From NCBI RefSeq assembly GCF_020026305.1, contig NZ_CP075691.1:3038001-3102000 (forward strand): 64,000 nucleotides of DNA. The letters are read 5' to 3'. Made by a program: the position numbers and the translations under genes. Of the stretch, positions 42,176 to 50,911 are shown piece by piece. Numbering within the stretch: position 1 is the first letter of the stretch; each line of letters begins with the position of its first letter. Origin of the DNA: Streptomyces sp. 135 (GTDB taxonomy: Bacteria; Actinomycetota; Actinomycetes; Streptomycetales; Streptomycetaceae). Under the pieces are notes generated by a model. The model did no database searches. It worked only from the letters and a program-made list of their open reading frames with translations, and was not told where the DNA came from.

Positions 42176-43474
42176 TCAGCGGCTCTCGACCGGGACGAAG
42201 TCCCGAAGAACCTCGCCGGTGTAGATCTGCCGCGGACGCCCGATCCGCGAACCCGGCTCCTTGATCATCTCGTGCCACTGCGCGATCCAGCCCGGCAGGC
42301 GGCCCAGCGCGAACAGCACGGTGAACATCTCGGTCGGGAAGCCCATGGCCCGGTAGATGAGACCGGTGTAGAAGTCCACGTTCGGGTAGAGCTTGCGCTC
42401 GACGAAGTAGTCGTCGGCCAGCGCGTGCTCCTCCAGCTTCAGCGCGATGTCGAGCAGCTCGTCGGACTTGCCGAGCGCCGAGAGGACATCGTGCGCCGCC
42501 GCCTTGATGATCTTCGCCCGGGGGTCGAAGTTCTTGTAGACGCGGTGCCCGAAGCCCATGAGCTTCACGCCGTCTTCCTTGTTCTTCACCTTGCGGATGA
42601 AGGTGTCGACGTCGCCGCCGGAGGCCTGGATGCCTTCGAGCATCTCCAGGACCGACTGGTTGGCGCCGCCGTGCAGCGGGCCCCACAGGGCCGAGATGCC
42701 GGCCGAGATCGAGGCGAACATGTTCGCCTGCGAGGAGCCGACCAGACGCACGGTGGAGGTCGAACAGTTCTGCTCGTGGTCCGCGTGCAGGATCAGCAGC
42801 TTGTCGAGCGCGGCGACGACGACCGGGTCCAGGTCGTACTCGGCGGCGGGCACCGAGAAGGTCATGCGCAGGAAGTTCTCGACGTAGCCGAGGTCGTTGC
42901 GCGGGTAGACGACCGGGTGGCCCACGGACTTCTTGTAGGCGTACGCGGCGATCGTCGGAAGCTTGGCGAGCAGGCGGATCGTCGAGAGGTGACGCTGCTT
43001 CTCGTCGAAGGGGTTGTGGCTGTCCTGGTAGAACGTCGACAGCGCGCTGACCACGGACGACAGCATGGCCATCGGGTGGGCGTCGCGCGGGAAGCCGTCG
43101 TAGAACCGCTTGACGTCCTCGTGCAGCAGGGTGTGCTGCGTGATCTCGTTCTTGAACGAGGCCAGCTCGTCGACCTTCGGCAGTTCGCCGTTGATCAGCA
43201 GGTACGCCACCTCGGTGAAGGTGGAGCGCTCGGCCAGCTGCTCGATCGGGTAGCCGCGGTACCGGAGGATGCCCTGCTCACCGTCGAGATAGGTGATGGC
43301 GGATTTATAGGCGGCGGTGTTGCCATAGCCGCTGTCCAGGGTCACCAGACCGGTCTGGGCGCGGAGCTTCCCGATGTCGAAGCCCTTGTCGCCGACGGTC
43401 GAATCGATCACCGGGTAGGTGTACTCGCCATCGCCGTACCGCAGTACTACAGCGTTGTTACCGTTCTCGCTCAC
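42176..43474 (-). CDS. citA: Citrate synthase
   Basis: A 432-residue protein from GTG 43474 with GAGGGA upstream; the start VSENGNNAVVLRYGDGEYTYPV fits the hexameric bacterial citrate synthases. The catalytic residues are in the expected motifs: His in LHADHEQN, His in LWGPLHGGANQSVLEML / MGFGHRVYK, and the later Asp in YPNVDFYTGL. It condenses oxaloacetate with acetyl-CoA in the TCA cycle. Monocistronic with strong terminators on both sides (one closing recD2 upstream at 43580-43602). Confidence 0.96.
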   Translation of the reverse strand: MSENGNNAVVLRYGDGEYTYPVIDSTVGDKGFDIGKLRAQTGLVTLDSGYGNTAAYKSAITYLDGEQGILRYRGYPIEQLAERSTFTEVAYLLINGELPKVDELASFKNEITQHTLLHEDVKRFYDGFPRDAHPMAMLSSVVSALSTFYQDSHNPFDEKQRHLSTIRLLAKLPTIAAYAYKKSVGHPVVYPRNDLGYVENFLRMTFSVPAAEYDLDPVVVAALDKLLILHADHEQNCSTSTVRLVGSSQANMFASISAGISALWGPLHGGANQSVLEMLEGIQASGGDVDTFIRKVKNKEDGVKLMGFGHRVYKNFDPRAKIIKAAAHDVLSALGKSDELLDIALKLEEHALADDYFVERKLYPNVDFYTGLIYRAMGFPTEMFTVLFALGRLPGWIAQWHEMIKEPGSRIGRPRQIYTGEVLRDFVPVESR

Positions 43475-43579
43475 GTCATCCCTCACCGACGTTGTGCCTC
43501 TTCTTCGAGGTGCCCTGACTGTCTCTACCATCCCCCATTTGGCCCTGGAGAGTGCACTCGGGGTCGACCATTGGGCCTA

Positions 43580-43602
43580 TTGGCGGCACTCAGTGCCGCC
43601 AA
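43580..43602 (-). terminator. Perfect 11-bp hairpin between recD2 and citA
   Basis: TTGGCGGCACT and AGTGCCGCCAA are exact complements separated by one base. It lies 78 bases after the recD2 stop on the minus strand and upstream of citA, so it probably terminates recD2 transcription. Confidence 0.7.
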
Positions 43603-43662
43603 CCTGCTCATCCTGCCCCCTTCGCCCTGGTTCCGGAAGTGCTGTGTGACGTTTCCGACTCG

Positions 43663-43676
43663 TTTGATCGATCAAA
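43663..43676. promoter_or_regulatory. 14-bp palindrome between recD2 and citA
   Basis: TTTGATCGATCAAA is a perfect A/T-rich palindrome immediately after the recD2 stop and about 190 bases upstream of the citA start. It is unusual in this G+C-rich DNA and could be an operator for citA; no regulator is assigned. Confidence 0.4.
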
Positions 43677-43679
43677 ACG

Positions 43680-45914
43680 TCACGAGGTCTCTCCGCGGCG
43701 CCCCGAGAGCCTGAAATCCAGTGCCGTACAACGTCTGCCCGCGGAGACCGTGCGTACGGCCTGCCCCAGAGCTTTGCGCGAACCGACGAGGACCACCAGC
43801 TTCTTGGCGCGTGTCACGGCGGTGTAGAGCAAGTTGCGCTGCAGCATCATCCAGGCGCCCGTGGTGACCGGGATTACCACGGCCGGGTACTCGCTGCCCT
43901 GGGAGCGGTGGATCGTCACGGCGTATGCGTGGGCCAGCTCGTCCAGTTCGTCGAAGTCGTAGGGGACTTCCTCGTCCTCGTCGGTCAGGACGGTGAGCCG
44001 CTGCTCGTCGGGGTCGAGGGCGGTGACGACGCCCACCGTGCCGTTGAAGACGCCGTTCTGGCCCTTCTCGTAGTTGTTGCGGATCTGGGTGACCTTGTCG
44101 CCGACGCGGAAGACCCGGCCACCGAACCGCTTCTCCGGCAGGCCGGGACGGGCGGGGGTGATGGCCTGCTGGAGGAGCCCGTTGAGGTTTCCGGCGCCCG
44201 CGGGGCCTCGGTGCATGGGCGCGAGGACCTGGACGTCACGGCGTGGGTCGAGGCCGAACTTGCGGGGGATGCGGTGGGCGGCGACGTCCACCGTGAGGCG
44301 GCCCGCGTCCTCCGTCTCCTCCTCGACGAAGAGGAAGAAGTCCTTCATGCCCTGGGTGAGGGGCGGCAGGCCGGAGTTGATGCGGTGGGCGTTGGTGACC
44401 ACGCCCGACTCCTGGGCCTGCCGGAAGATGCGGGTGAGGCGGACGGCGGGGACCGGGCTGCCCTCGCTGAGCATGTCCCGCAGGACCTCCCCCGCGCCCA
44501 CGCTCGGCAGCTGGTCCACGTCGCCCACGAAGAGCAGATGGGCGCCGGGCGGTACGGCCTTCACCAGCTTGTTGGCGAGGAGCAGGTCGAGCATCGAGGC
44601 CTCGTCGACCACGACCAGGTCGGCGTCGAGCGGCCGCTCCTTGTCGTACGCCGCGTCGCCTCCGGGCCTCAGTTCCAGCAGGCGGTGGACCGTGGAGGCC
44701 TCGGCTCCGGTCAGTTCGGCGAGGCGCTTGGCCGCGCGGCCGGTGGGGGCGGCGAGGACGACCTTGGCCTTCTTGGCGCGGGCCAGCTCGACGATGGAGC
44801 GGACCGTGAAGGACTTGCCGCACCCCGGCCCGCCGGTCAGCACGGCGACCTTCCGGGTCAGCGCGAGCCGCACCGCCGCTTCCTGCTCGGGGGCGAGCGT
44901 GGCCCCGGTGCGGTCCGCGAGCCAGCCGAGCGCCTTGTCCCAGGCGACGTCCCGGAAGGCGGGCATGCGGTCCTCGGGGGTCTTCAGGAGGCGCGATATC
45001 TGTCCGGCCAGGGACAGTTCGGCCCGGTGGAAGGGGACGAGGTAGACGGCGGTGATGTCGTCGCCGCCGTCCGGTCCGGGGACGGTCTCGCGGACGACTC
45101 CCTCCTCCTCCCCGGCCAGCTCGGCGAGGCAGTCGATGACCAGGCCGGTGTCGACCTGGAGCAGCTTCACCGCGTCGGCGATGAGGCGCTCCTCGGGGAG
45201 GTAGCAGTTGCCCTGGTCGGTGGATTGCGAAAGGGCGTACTGGAGACCGGCCTTGACGCGCTCCGGGCTGTCGTGCGGGATGCCGACGGCCTGGGCGATG
45301 CGGTCGGCGGTGAGGAAGCCGATGCCCCATACGTCGGCGGCGAGGCGGTACGGCTCGTTCTTCACCACGGAGATCGACGCGTCGCCGTATTTCTTGTAGA
45401 TGCGCACGGCGATGGAGGTGGAGACGCCCACTCCCTGGAGGAAGACCATGACCTCCTTGATGGCCTTCTGCTCCTCCCAGGCGGCGGCGATCATCTTCGT
45501 CCGCTTGGGGCCGAGGCCGGGAACTTCCACGAGCCGCTTCGGCTCGGTCTCGATGATGTCGAGGGTGTCCACGCCGAAGTGGGTGGTGATCCGGTCGGCC
45601 ATCACGGGGCCGATGCCCTTGATGAGGCCGGAGCCGAGATAGCGGCGGATGCCCTGGATGGTGGCGGGCAGCACCGTCGTGTAGTTCTCGACGGTGAACT
45701 GCTTGCCGTACTGCGGGTGGGAGCCCCAGCGGCCCTGCATCCGCAGGGACTCGCCGACCTGGGCGCCGAGCAGCGAACCGACGACGGTGAGCAGGTCGCC
45801 GGCGCCGCGGCCGGTGTCGACGCGCGCGACCGTGTACCCGGTCTCCTCATTGGCGTACGTGATGCGTTCGAGGACGCCCTCGACCACCGCCGTCGCTACA
45901 GCTGGACTCGACAT
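43680..45914 (-). CDS. recD2: RecD2-type SF1B DNA helicase
   Basis: A 744-residue protein from ATG 45914. Residues 1-80 resemble the N-terminal OB-like region of RecD2, 85-210 contain helix-hairpin-helix pairs (LIKGIGPVMADRI, VPGLGPKRTKM, GIGFLTADRIA), and the helicase core has Walker A GGPGCGKSFT (361-370), LVVDEASMLD for Walker B, and the C-terminal AYAVTIHRSQGSEYPAVV motif. This is the RecBC-independent RecD2 family, a 5'-3' helicase in replication-fork and double-strand-break handling. The start lacks a strong ribosome-binding site; the leader contains the G-run repeats described separately. Confidence 0.93.
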   Translation of the reverse strand: MSSPAVATAVVEGVLERITYANEETGYTVARVDTGRGAGDLLTVVGSLLGAQVGESLRMQGRWGSHPQYGKQFTVENYTTVLPATIQGIRRYLGSGLIKGIGPVMADRITTHFGVDTLDIIETEPKRLVEVPGLGPKRTKMIAAAWEEQKAIKEVMVFLQGVGVSTSIAVRIYKKYGDASISVVKNEPYRLAADVWGIGFLTADRIAQAVGIPHDSPERVKAGLQYALSQSTDQGNCYLPEERLIADAVKLLQVDTGLVIDCLAELAGEEEGVVRETVPGPDGGDDITAVYLVPFHRAELSLAGQISRLLKTPEDRMPAFRDVAWDKALGWLADRTGATLAPEQEAAVRLALTRKVAVLTGGPGCGKSFTVRSIVELARAKKAKVVLAAPTGRAAKRLAELTGAEASTVHRLLELRPGGDAAYDKERPLDADLVVVDEASMLDLLLANKLVKAVPPGAHLLFVGDVDQLPSVGAGEVLRDMLSEGSPVPAVRLTRIFRQAQESGVVTNAHRINSGLPPLTQGMKDFFLFVEEETEDAGRLTVDVAAHRIPRKFGLDPRRDVQVLAPMHRGPAGAGNLNGLLQQAITPARPGLPEKRFGGRVFRVGDKVTQIRNNYEKGQNGVFNGTVGVVTALDPDEQRLTVLTDEDEEVPYDFDELDELAHAYAVTIHRSQGSEYPAVVIPVTTGAWMMLQRNLLYTAVTRAKKLVVLVGSRKALGQAVRTVSAGRRCTALDFRLSGRRGETS

Positions 45915-45966
45915 GATCCGACGCTACCGCCCGGCACCGACAGCGCGGACACCCTGTGGACAACTG

Positions 45967-46002
45967 TCGAGGGGGCCCGGTCTCTCGACCGGGCCCCCTC
46001 GA
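45967..46002. terminator. Strong hairpin in a divergent intergenic region
   Basis: TCGAGGGGGCCCGGT (45967-45981) and ACCGGGCCCCCTCGA (45988-46002) form a perfect 15-bp stem with a CTCTCG loop. It sits between the recD2 start (45914, minus) and the small gene at 46265 (plus), so it closes no annotated gene. It may be a leader attenuator of recD2 or the end of an unannotated small RNA. Confidence 0.75.
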
Positions 46003-46024
46003 TCCCTCCCCCATGTGCCAGAAG

Positions 46025-46068
46025 CCCCCCGGATTCCCCCCGGAATCCCCCCGGAATCCCCCCGGATT
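46025..46068. repeat. Four tandem 11-bp units (CCCCCCGGAAT-type)
   Basis: The units are CCCCCCGGATT, CCCCCCGGAAT, CCCCCCGGAAT and CCCCCCGGATT, spaced exactly one helical turn apart, followed by a further CCCCC. On the minus strand this gives four or more runs of G6 separated by AATCC, about 110 bases upstream of the recD2 start. The rest of 45915-46264 holds no gene. Confidence 0.9.
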
Positions 46069-46264
46069 TCCCCCTCGGAAAGTCCTGACGCCAAGTACGA
46101 CACGCGTCGTGCCCGAAGGGTTGCACGGCGTTGCCGAGGAATTTTCCGTGGCCGGCTTCCGTGACCGGCTTCCGGGTGCCGACGCGCGGGGGTGGACGTA
46201 GCGTTGGCCCAGGAGTGTCGATGTCCGGTCGGCCCCCGTGGAGCCTCGAGAGCCTGGAGAGATG

Positions 46265-46429
46265 ATGTTCGGTGTCGTCACGAAGATGAGCAGGCCGGTG
46301 GCCAAGGCGATCTCCAAGAAGACCGGCATCCCCGTGCAGACCGTCACGCGCGGCATCGAGATGCTCGCCCCGGTCGTGATCGCGGTGGTCTCCAAGAAGG
46401 CGGCGCGCAGGAAGGGCGGCAAGGGGTAG
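46265..46429 (+). CDS. Small basic hypothetical protein (54 residues)
   Basis: GGAG lies just upstream of two consecutive ATGs (46262 and 46265). The product has a helical N-terminal part (FGVVTKMSRPVAKAISKKTG), a short hydrophobic stretch (MLAPVVIAVVS) and a strongly basic tail (KKAARRKGGKG). Codon use is typical of the genome. The hydrophobic segment is too short for a confident membrane helix. I do not recognise the family. It is transcribed divergently from recD2 and convergently with the isomerase gene at 46454. Confidence 0.55.
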   Translation: MFGVVTKMSRPVAKAISKKTGIPVQTVTRGIEMLAPVVIAVVSKKAARRKGGKG

Positions 46430-46453
46430 CGACCGGAGAGTCCCGGGGGTTCC

Positions 46454-47317
46454 TCACGCGTGCGTACGGAAGCGCTCCGCCGTCTCCCGCAGCACCTCTC
46501 CCCCGTCCCGCGCCCACAGCGCCTCGTTGAAGATCTCGACCTCGATCGGGCCGGCGTACCCGGCGGCCTCCACGAGCGCCCGGAAGGCCTTGAAGTCGAC
46601 GCTGCCCTCGCCCAGTTGGCCCCTGCCGAGCAGCACGCCGGCGGGCAACGGCGTGACCCAGTCCGCCAGTTGGAAGGCGTACAGCCGGCCGCCCCGCCCG
46701 GCGCGCGCGATCTGCGCGGGCGCCTGGTCATCCCACCAGACGTGGTAGGTGTCCGCCACCACGCCGACCTGGTGCGCGGGGAAGCGCTCCGCGAGGTCGA
46801 GTGCCTGGCCCAGCGTGGAGACCACGCAGCGGTCGGCGGCGAACATCGGGTGCAGCGGCTCGACGGCCAGGCGTACGCTCCGCTCCTCGGCGTGGGGCGC
46901 GAGGACCGCGAGGGCGTCCGCGACGCGCTCCCGCGCCCCGGCCAGGTCGCGGCTGCCGGGCGGCAGTCCGCCCGAGACGAGGACCAGCGTGTCCGTGCCG
47001 AGGGCCGCCGCCTCGTCGATCGCCGCGCGGTTGTCGTCCAGGGCACGCGCGCGTGCCGCCTGATCGGTGTCCGTGAGGAAGCCGCCCCGGCACAGGCTGG
47101 TGACGGCGAGGCCCGCGTCGCGCATGAGGCGGGCGGTGCGCTCGACCCCGTACTCCTGGACCGGCGCGCGCCACAGGCCGACGGCGGTGATGCCCTCTTT
47201 GGCGCACCCCTCGGCGAGTTCGGGGAGGGAGAGCTGCTTGACGGTCTCCTGGTTGACGCTCAGGCGGGACAGCGGCAATCGGGACAACGGCGATGGGTTC
47301 GGCGGCGCGGTGCTCAT
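46454..47317 (-). CDS. Sugar phosphate isomerase/epimerase (hydroxypyruvate-isomerase-like TIM barrel)
   Basis: A 287-residue AP-endonuclease-2-type TIM barrel from ATG 47317, overlapping the preceding gene by ATGA. Metal ligands of the family are visible: LAVEPLHPMF (Glu), VGVVADTYHVWWD (Asp, His), FQLADW and the final IEVEIFNE (Glu). Such enzymes isomerise or dehydrate keto-sugars and cyclitols. It is the last gene of a three-gene operon with a DapA-like protein and a Gfo/Idh/MocA dehydrogenase, so it probably acts on the keto-product of that dehydrogenase. Substrate not determinable. Confidence 0.82.
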   Translation of the reverse strand: MSTAPPNPSPLSRLPLSRLSVNQETVKQLSLPELAEGCAKEGITAVGLWRAPVQEYGVERTARLMRDAGLAVTSLCRGGFLTDTDQAARARALDDNRAAIDEAAALGTDTLVLVSGGLPPGSRDLAGARERVADALAVLAPHAEERSVRLAVEPLHPMFAADRCVVSTLGQALDLAERFPAHQVGVVADTYHVWWDDQAPAQIARAGRGGRLYAFQLADWVTPLPAGVLLGRGQLGEGSVDFKAFRALVEAAGYAGPIEVEIFNEALWARDGGEVLRETAERFRTHA

Positions 47318-48483
47318 TGCGGTACTCCATGGACGGCCAGCAGCGAGCGCATCCGGGACGCCGCCAGGGTGGGGTCGGGGAACAGGCCGAGGGCGTCGGC
47401 CAGTTCGTAGGCGCGGGCGAGGTGCGGGAGCGAGCGGGCCGACTGGAGGCCGCCCACCATCGTGAAGTGTGTCTGGTGACCGGCCAGCCAGGCGAGGAAC
47501 ACCACGCCGGTCTTGTAGTAGCGCGTGGGGCTCTGGAAGAGGTGGCGGGAGAGCTCGACGGTGGGGTCGAGGAGGGCGCGGAAGGCCTTCACGTCGCCCG
47601 TGTCGAGGACCCGCACCGCCTCGGCGGCGAGCGGCCCGAGCGGGTCGAAGATGCCGAGCAGCGCGTGGCTGAAGCCGTGGTCGTCGCCCGCGATCAGCTC
47701 GGGGTAGTGGAAGTCGTCGCCGGTGTAGCAGCGCACGCCCTGCGGGAGGCGGCGGCGCAGGGCGACCTCGCGGTCCGCGTCCAGGAGCGAGATCTTGATG
47801 CCGTCGACCTTGTCGGGGTGGGCGGTGATGACCTCCAGGAAGGTGTCGGTCGCCGCGTCCAGGTCGGCCGAGCCCCAGTAGCCCTCCAGAGCGGGATCGA
47901 ACATGGGGCCGAGCCAGTGCAGGATCACCGGCTCGCTCGCCTGGCGCAGGAGGTGGCCGTACGTCTCGGCGTAGTCGTCCGGTGAGGCGGCCGTGGCGGC
48001 GAGGGCACGCGACGCCATCAGGATCGCCTGGGCGCCGGCCGCCTCGACGAGGGCGAGTTGCTCCTCGTACGCCTCTCTGACCTGGGCCAGCGTCGCGGGC
48101 AGGGTCAGCTGGTCGGTGCCGACGCCGCACGCGACGCGGCCGCCGACCGCCTTCGCCTCCGCGGCCGAGCGGCGGATGAGCTCGGCGGCACCCGCCCAGT
48201 CCAGGCCCATGCCGCGCTGGGCGGTGTCCATGGCCTCGGCGACGCCCAGGCCGTGCGACCACAGGTGGCGGCGGAAGGCGAGCGTGGCGTCCCAGTCGAC
48301 GGCGGCGGGGCCGTCCGGGGAGACGTCCGCGAGGGGGTCGGCGACGACGTGGGCCGCGGAGAAGACGGTGCGGGAGGTGAAGGGCGGGCCGTCGGCGGCG
48401 ACACGGAGGGGTTCGTCACGTGGGGTGTACGCGCGCGTGCCGCCTCGCCCGGCCGGCAGCAGCACCTGGCGGGGCCGGGTCAC
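47314..48483 (-). CDS. Dihydrodipicolinate-synthase-like (DUF993) aldolase family protein
   Basis: A 389-residue protein from GTG 48483, with GTGA overlap to the upstream dehydrogenase. It has a TIM-barrel pattern with LWSHGLGVAEAMDTAQRGMGLDW, CGVGTDQLTL, VILHWLGPMFDP and KVDGIKISLLD, the last holding the expected Schiff-base lysine position of class I aldolases. I recognise it as the DUF993 family, distantly related to DapA. No role in lysine synthesis is likely. Within this operon it may cleave or dehydrate a sugar-derived keto acid; inference only. Confidence 0.75.
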   Translation of the reverse strand: MTRPRQVLLPAGRGGTRAYTPRDEPLRVAADGPPFTSRTVFSAAHVVADPLADVSPDGPAAVDWDATLAFRRHLWSHGLGVAEAMDTAQRGMGLDWAGAAELIRRSAAEAKAVGGRVACGVGTDQLTLPATLAQVREAYEEQLALVEAAGAQAILMASRALAATAASPDDYAETYGHLLRQASEPVILHWLGPMFDPALEGYWGSADLDAATDTFLEVITAHPDKVDGIKISLLDADREVALRRRLPQGVRCYTGDDFHYPELIAGDDHGFSHALLGIFDPLGPLAAEAVRVLDTGDVKAFRALLDPTVELSRHLFQSPTRYYKTGVVFLAWLAGHQTHFTMVGGLQSARSLPHLARAYELADALGLFPDPTLAASRMRSLLAVHGVPQ

Positions 48484-49631
48484 AGCTCGATCTCCGGCAC
48501 GTCGAGGCGGCGGCCCTCGGCGGAGGACTTCAGGCCGAGCTCCGCGAGCTGCACGCCGCGCGCGCCCGCGAGGAGGTCCCAGTGGTAGGGCGCGCCGGCG
48601 TAGACGTGCTTGAGGAAGAGCTCCCACTGCGTCTTGAAGCCGTTGTCGAACTCGCCGTTGTCCGGGACCTCCTGCCACTGGTCGCGGAAGGAGTGGGTGG
48701 CGGGCAGGTCGGGGTTCCAGACCGGCTTCGGTGTCGTCCCGCGGTGCTGGACGCGGCAGTTGCGCAGCCCCGCGACGGCCGAGCCCTCGGTGCCGTCGAC
48801 CTGGAACTCCACCAGTTCGTCGCGGTTGACGCGCACCGCCCAGGAGGAGTTGATCTGCGCGATCACGCCGCCGTCCAGTTCGAAGACGCCGTACGCGGCG
48901 TCGTCGGCGGTGGCGTCGTAGGGCTTGTCGCGCTCGTCCCAGCGCTGCGGGATGTGCGTGGCGGTCAGCGCCTGGACGGTGCGGACGCGGCCGAACAGCT
49001 CGTGCAGGACGTACTCCCAGTGCGGGAACATGTCGACGACGATGCCGCCGCCGTCCTCGGCGCGGTAGTTCCAGGAGGGGCGCTGGGCGCTCTGCCGGTC
49101 GCCCTCGAAGACCCAGTAGCCGAACTCGCCGCGCACGGACAGGATGCGGCCGAAGAAGCCGCCGTCGATGAGCCGCTTCAGCTTGAGCAGGCCCGGCAGG
49201 AAGAGCTTGTCCTGGACGACGCCGTGCTTGACGCCGGCGTCCCTGGCCAGGCGGGCGAGGCCGAGGGCGGCGTCCAGGCCGGTGGCGGTCGGCTTCTCGG
49301 TGTAGATGTGCTTGCCCGCGGCGATGGCCTTCTTGAGGGCGGCCTCGCGGGCGGAGGTGACCTGCGCGTCGAAGTAGATGTCGACGGCCGGGTCGGCGAG
49401 GGCCGCGTCGAGATCGGTCGAGAAATGCTCCAGGCCGTGCCGCTCGGCGAGCGCGCGCAGCGCGTGTTCCCTGCGGCCCACCAGGACCGGCTCGGGCCAC
49501 AGCACCGTGCCGTCGCCGAGGTCGAGGCCGCCCTGTTCGCGCAGGGCGAGGATCGAGCGGACGAGGTGCTGGCGGTGGCCCATGCGTCCGGTGACGCCGT
49601 TCATGGCGATGCGCACCGTCTTGCGTGTCAC
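48480..49631 (-). CDS. Gfo/Idh/MocA-family NAD(P)-dependent oxidoreductase
   Basis: A 383-residue protein from GTG 49631 with GGAGGGA upstream. The N-terminal Rossmann fold begins VRIAMNGVTGRMGHRQH, and the family's EKP motif is present in KHIYTEKPTATG. The C-terminal alpha/beta domain has GGGIVVDMFPHWEY with the catalytic D-x-x-x-H pattern. These enzymes oxidise hydroxyls of sugars or cyclitols to ketones. First gene of the operon, facing a LacI repressor gene across a palindrome-rich spacer. Confidence 0.88.
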   Translation of the reverse strand: MTRKTVRIAMNGVTGRMGHRQHLVRSILALREQGGLDLGDGTVLWPEPVLVGRREHALRALAERHGLEHFSTDLDAALADPAVDIYFDAQVTSAREAALKKAIAAGKHIYTEKPTATGLDAALGLARLARDAGVKHGVVQDKLFLPGLLKLKRLIDGGFFGRILSVRGEFGYWVFEGDRQSAQRPSWNYRAEDGGGIVVDMFPHWEYVLHELFGRVRTVQALTATHIPQRWDERDKPYDATADDAAYGVFELDGGVIAQINSSWAVRVNRDELVEFQVDGTEGSAVAGLRNCRVQHRGTTPKPVWNPDLPATHSFRDQWQEVPDNGEFDNGFKTQWELFLKHVYAGAPYHWDLLAGARGVQLAELGLKSSAEGRRLDVPEIEL

Positions 49632-49676
49632 GAAAGTCCCTCCGTAAGCGGGTGGCGGCGCTTCTCGGCGTGCACG

Positions 49677-49722
49677 GCAACCAGTGCACTGCACGCGTGC
49701 ACCTCATGCGTGCACTGGTTGC
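49677..49722. promoter_or_regulatory. Nested inverted repeats upstream of the sugar operon
   Basis: GCAACCAGTGCAC (49677-49689) and GTGCACTGGTTGC (49710-49722) are perfect 13-bp inverted repeats. Between them lies the 12-bp palindrome TGCACGCGTGCA (49690-49701), and a further GTGCAC and CGCACGCG follow. The arrangement suggests several repressor sites able to cooperate or loop. Confidence 0.7.
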
Positions 49723-49737
49723 GTGCACCGCACGCGT

Positions 49738-49751
49738 AGCAAGCGCTTTCT
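49738..49751. promoter_or_regulatory. LacI-family operator
   Basis: AGCAAGCGCTTTCT contains the central CG and A-A-G-C-G-C-T-T core typical of LacI/GalR-family operators. It lies between the divergent dehydrogenase and lacI-type genes, so the LacI protein probably represses the operon and its own gene here. Confidence 0.7.
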
Positions 49752-49828
49752 ATCTACGGAGAAGCTAGCCTGCCGCACAAGGTTCGGACAAGGGCGCCGG
49801 GCCGGTGCAGAGACCGGAGGACGACGAG

Positions 49829-50872
49829 ATGACCGTGACCTTGGCGGACGTGGCGGCGCGCGCGCAGGTCTCCCCCGCGACCGTCTCCCGCGTGCTGAAC
49901 GGCAACTACCCCGTGGCCGCCGCCACCCGTGAGCGGGTCCTGCGGGCCGTGGACGACCTCGACTACGTCCTGAACGGCCCCGCGAGCGCGCTCGCCGCGG
50001 CCACCTCCGACCTGGTCGGCATCCTCGTCAACGACATCGCCGACCCCTTCTTCGGGATCATGGCGGGCGCCGTGCAGTCCGAGATCGGCGGCCCCGGCGG
50101 CCGTGCGGGCGGGGAGCGGATGGCGGTGGTCTGCAACACCGGCGGCTCCCCGGAGCGCGAGCTGACCTACCTCACGCTCCTCCAGCGGCAGCGCGCCGCC
50201 GCGGTGATCCTCACCGGCGGCGCCATCGAGGACGCCGAGCACGCCGCCGCCATCGCCGGGAAGCTGCGGCGCCTCGCGGACGCGGGCACCCGGGTGGTGC
50301 TGTGCGGGCGGCCGCCCTCGCCGGACACCGACGCGGTGGCGCTCACCTTCGACAACCGCGGCGGCGGCCGGCAGCTCACCGAGCACCTGCTGAACCTCGG
50401 CCACCGGCGCGTCGGCTACATCGCGGGCCCGCGGGAACGCACCACCACGCGCCACCGCCTGGAGGGCCACCGGGCGGCGCTGGCCGCGCACGGCGTCGAG
50501 GACGACCCCGCGCTCACCGTGCACGGCCCCTACGACCGGTGCTCGGGGTACGACGCCACGGACGAACTCCTGCGCCGCGCCCCGGACTTGACGGCCGTCG
50601 TCGCCGCCAACGACACGGTGGCGCTCGGCGCGTGCGCCGCGCTGCGGGACAAGGGGCTGCGGATCCCCGACGACGTCTCGGTGGCGGGCTTCGACGACCT
50701 GCCGTTCAGCGTCGACGCCGTGCCCGCGCTCACGACCGTACGGCTGCCGCTGCACGAGGCGGGCGCGCGGGCGGGCCGCATCGCCATGGGCAAGGAGGAG
50801 CCGCCGCCGGGGGGTGTGGCGACGGTGCACGGGGAGCTGATGGTGCGGGGGTCCACGGCGGGGCCGCGGTAG
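49829..50872 (+). CDS. LacI-family transcriptional repressor
   Basis: A 347-residue protein from ATG 49829 with GGAGG upstream (a GTG at 49805 is less likely). The N-terminus VTLADVAARAQVSPATVSRVLNGNYPV is the LacI helix-turn-helix and hinge helix. A periplasmic-binding-protein-like sensor domain follows, with the usual SVAGFDDLPFS near the end. It is divergent from the three-gene sugar operon and should bind the operators in the 200-base spacer, released by a sugar-type inducer. Confidence 0.92.
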   Translation: MTVTLADVAARAQVSPATVSRVLNGNYPVAAATRERVLRAVDDLDYVLNGPASALAAATSDLVGILVNDIADPFFGIMAGAVQSEIGGPGGRAGGERMAVVCNTGGSPERELTYLTLLQRQRAAAVILTGGAIEDAEHAAAIAGKLRRLADAGTRVVLCGRPPSPDTDAVALTFDNRGGGRQLTEHLLNLGHRRVGYIAGPRERTTTRHRLEGHRAALAAHGVEDDPALTVHGPYDRCSGYDATDELLRRAPDLTAVVAANDTVALGACAALRDKGLRIPDDVSVAGFDDLPFSVDAVPALTTVRLPLHEAGARAGRIAMGKEEPPPGGVATVHGELMVRGSTAGPR

Positions 50873-50911
50873 GGCGCGGCCGCTCACACCACCGGGTAGG
50901 GGCGCGGCCCC

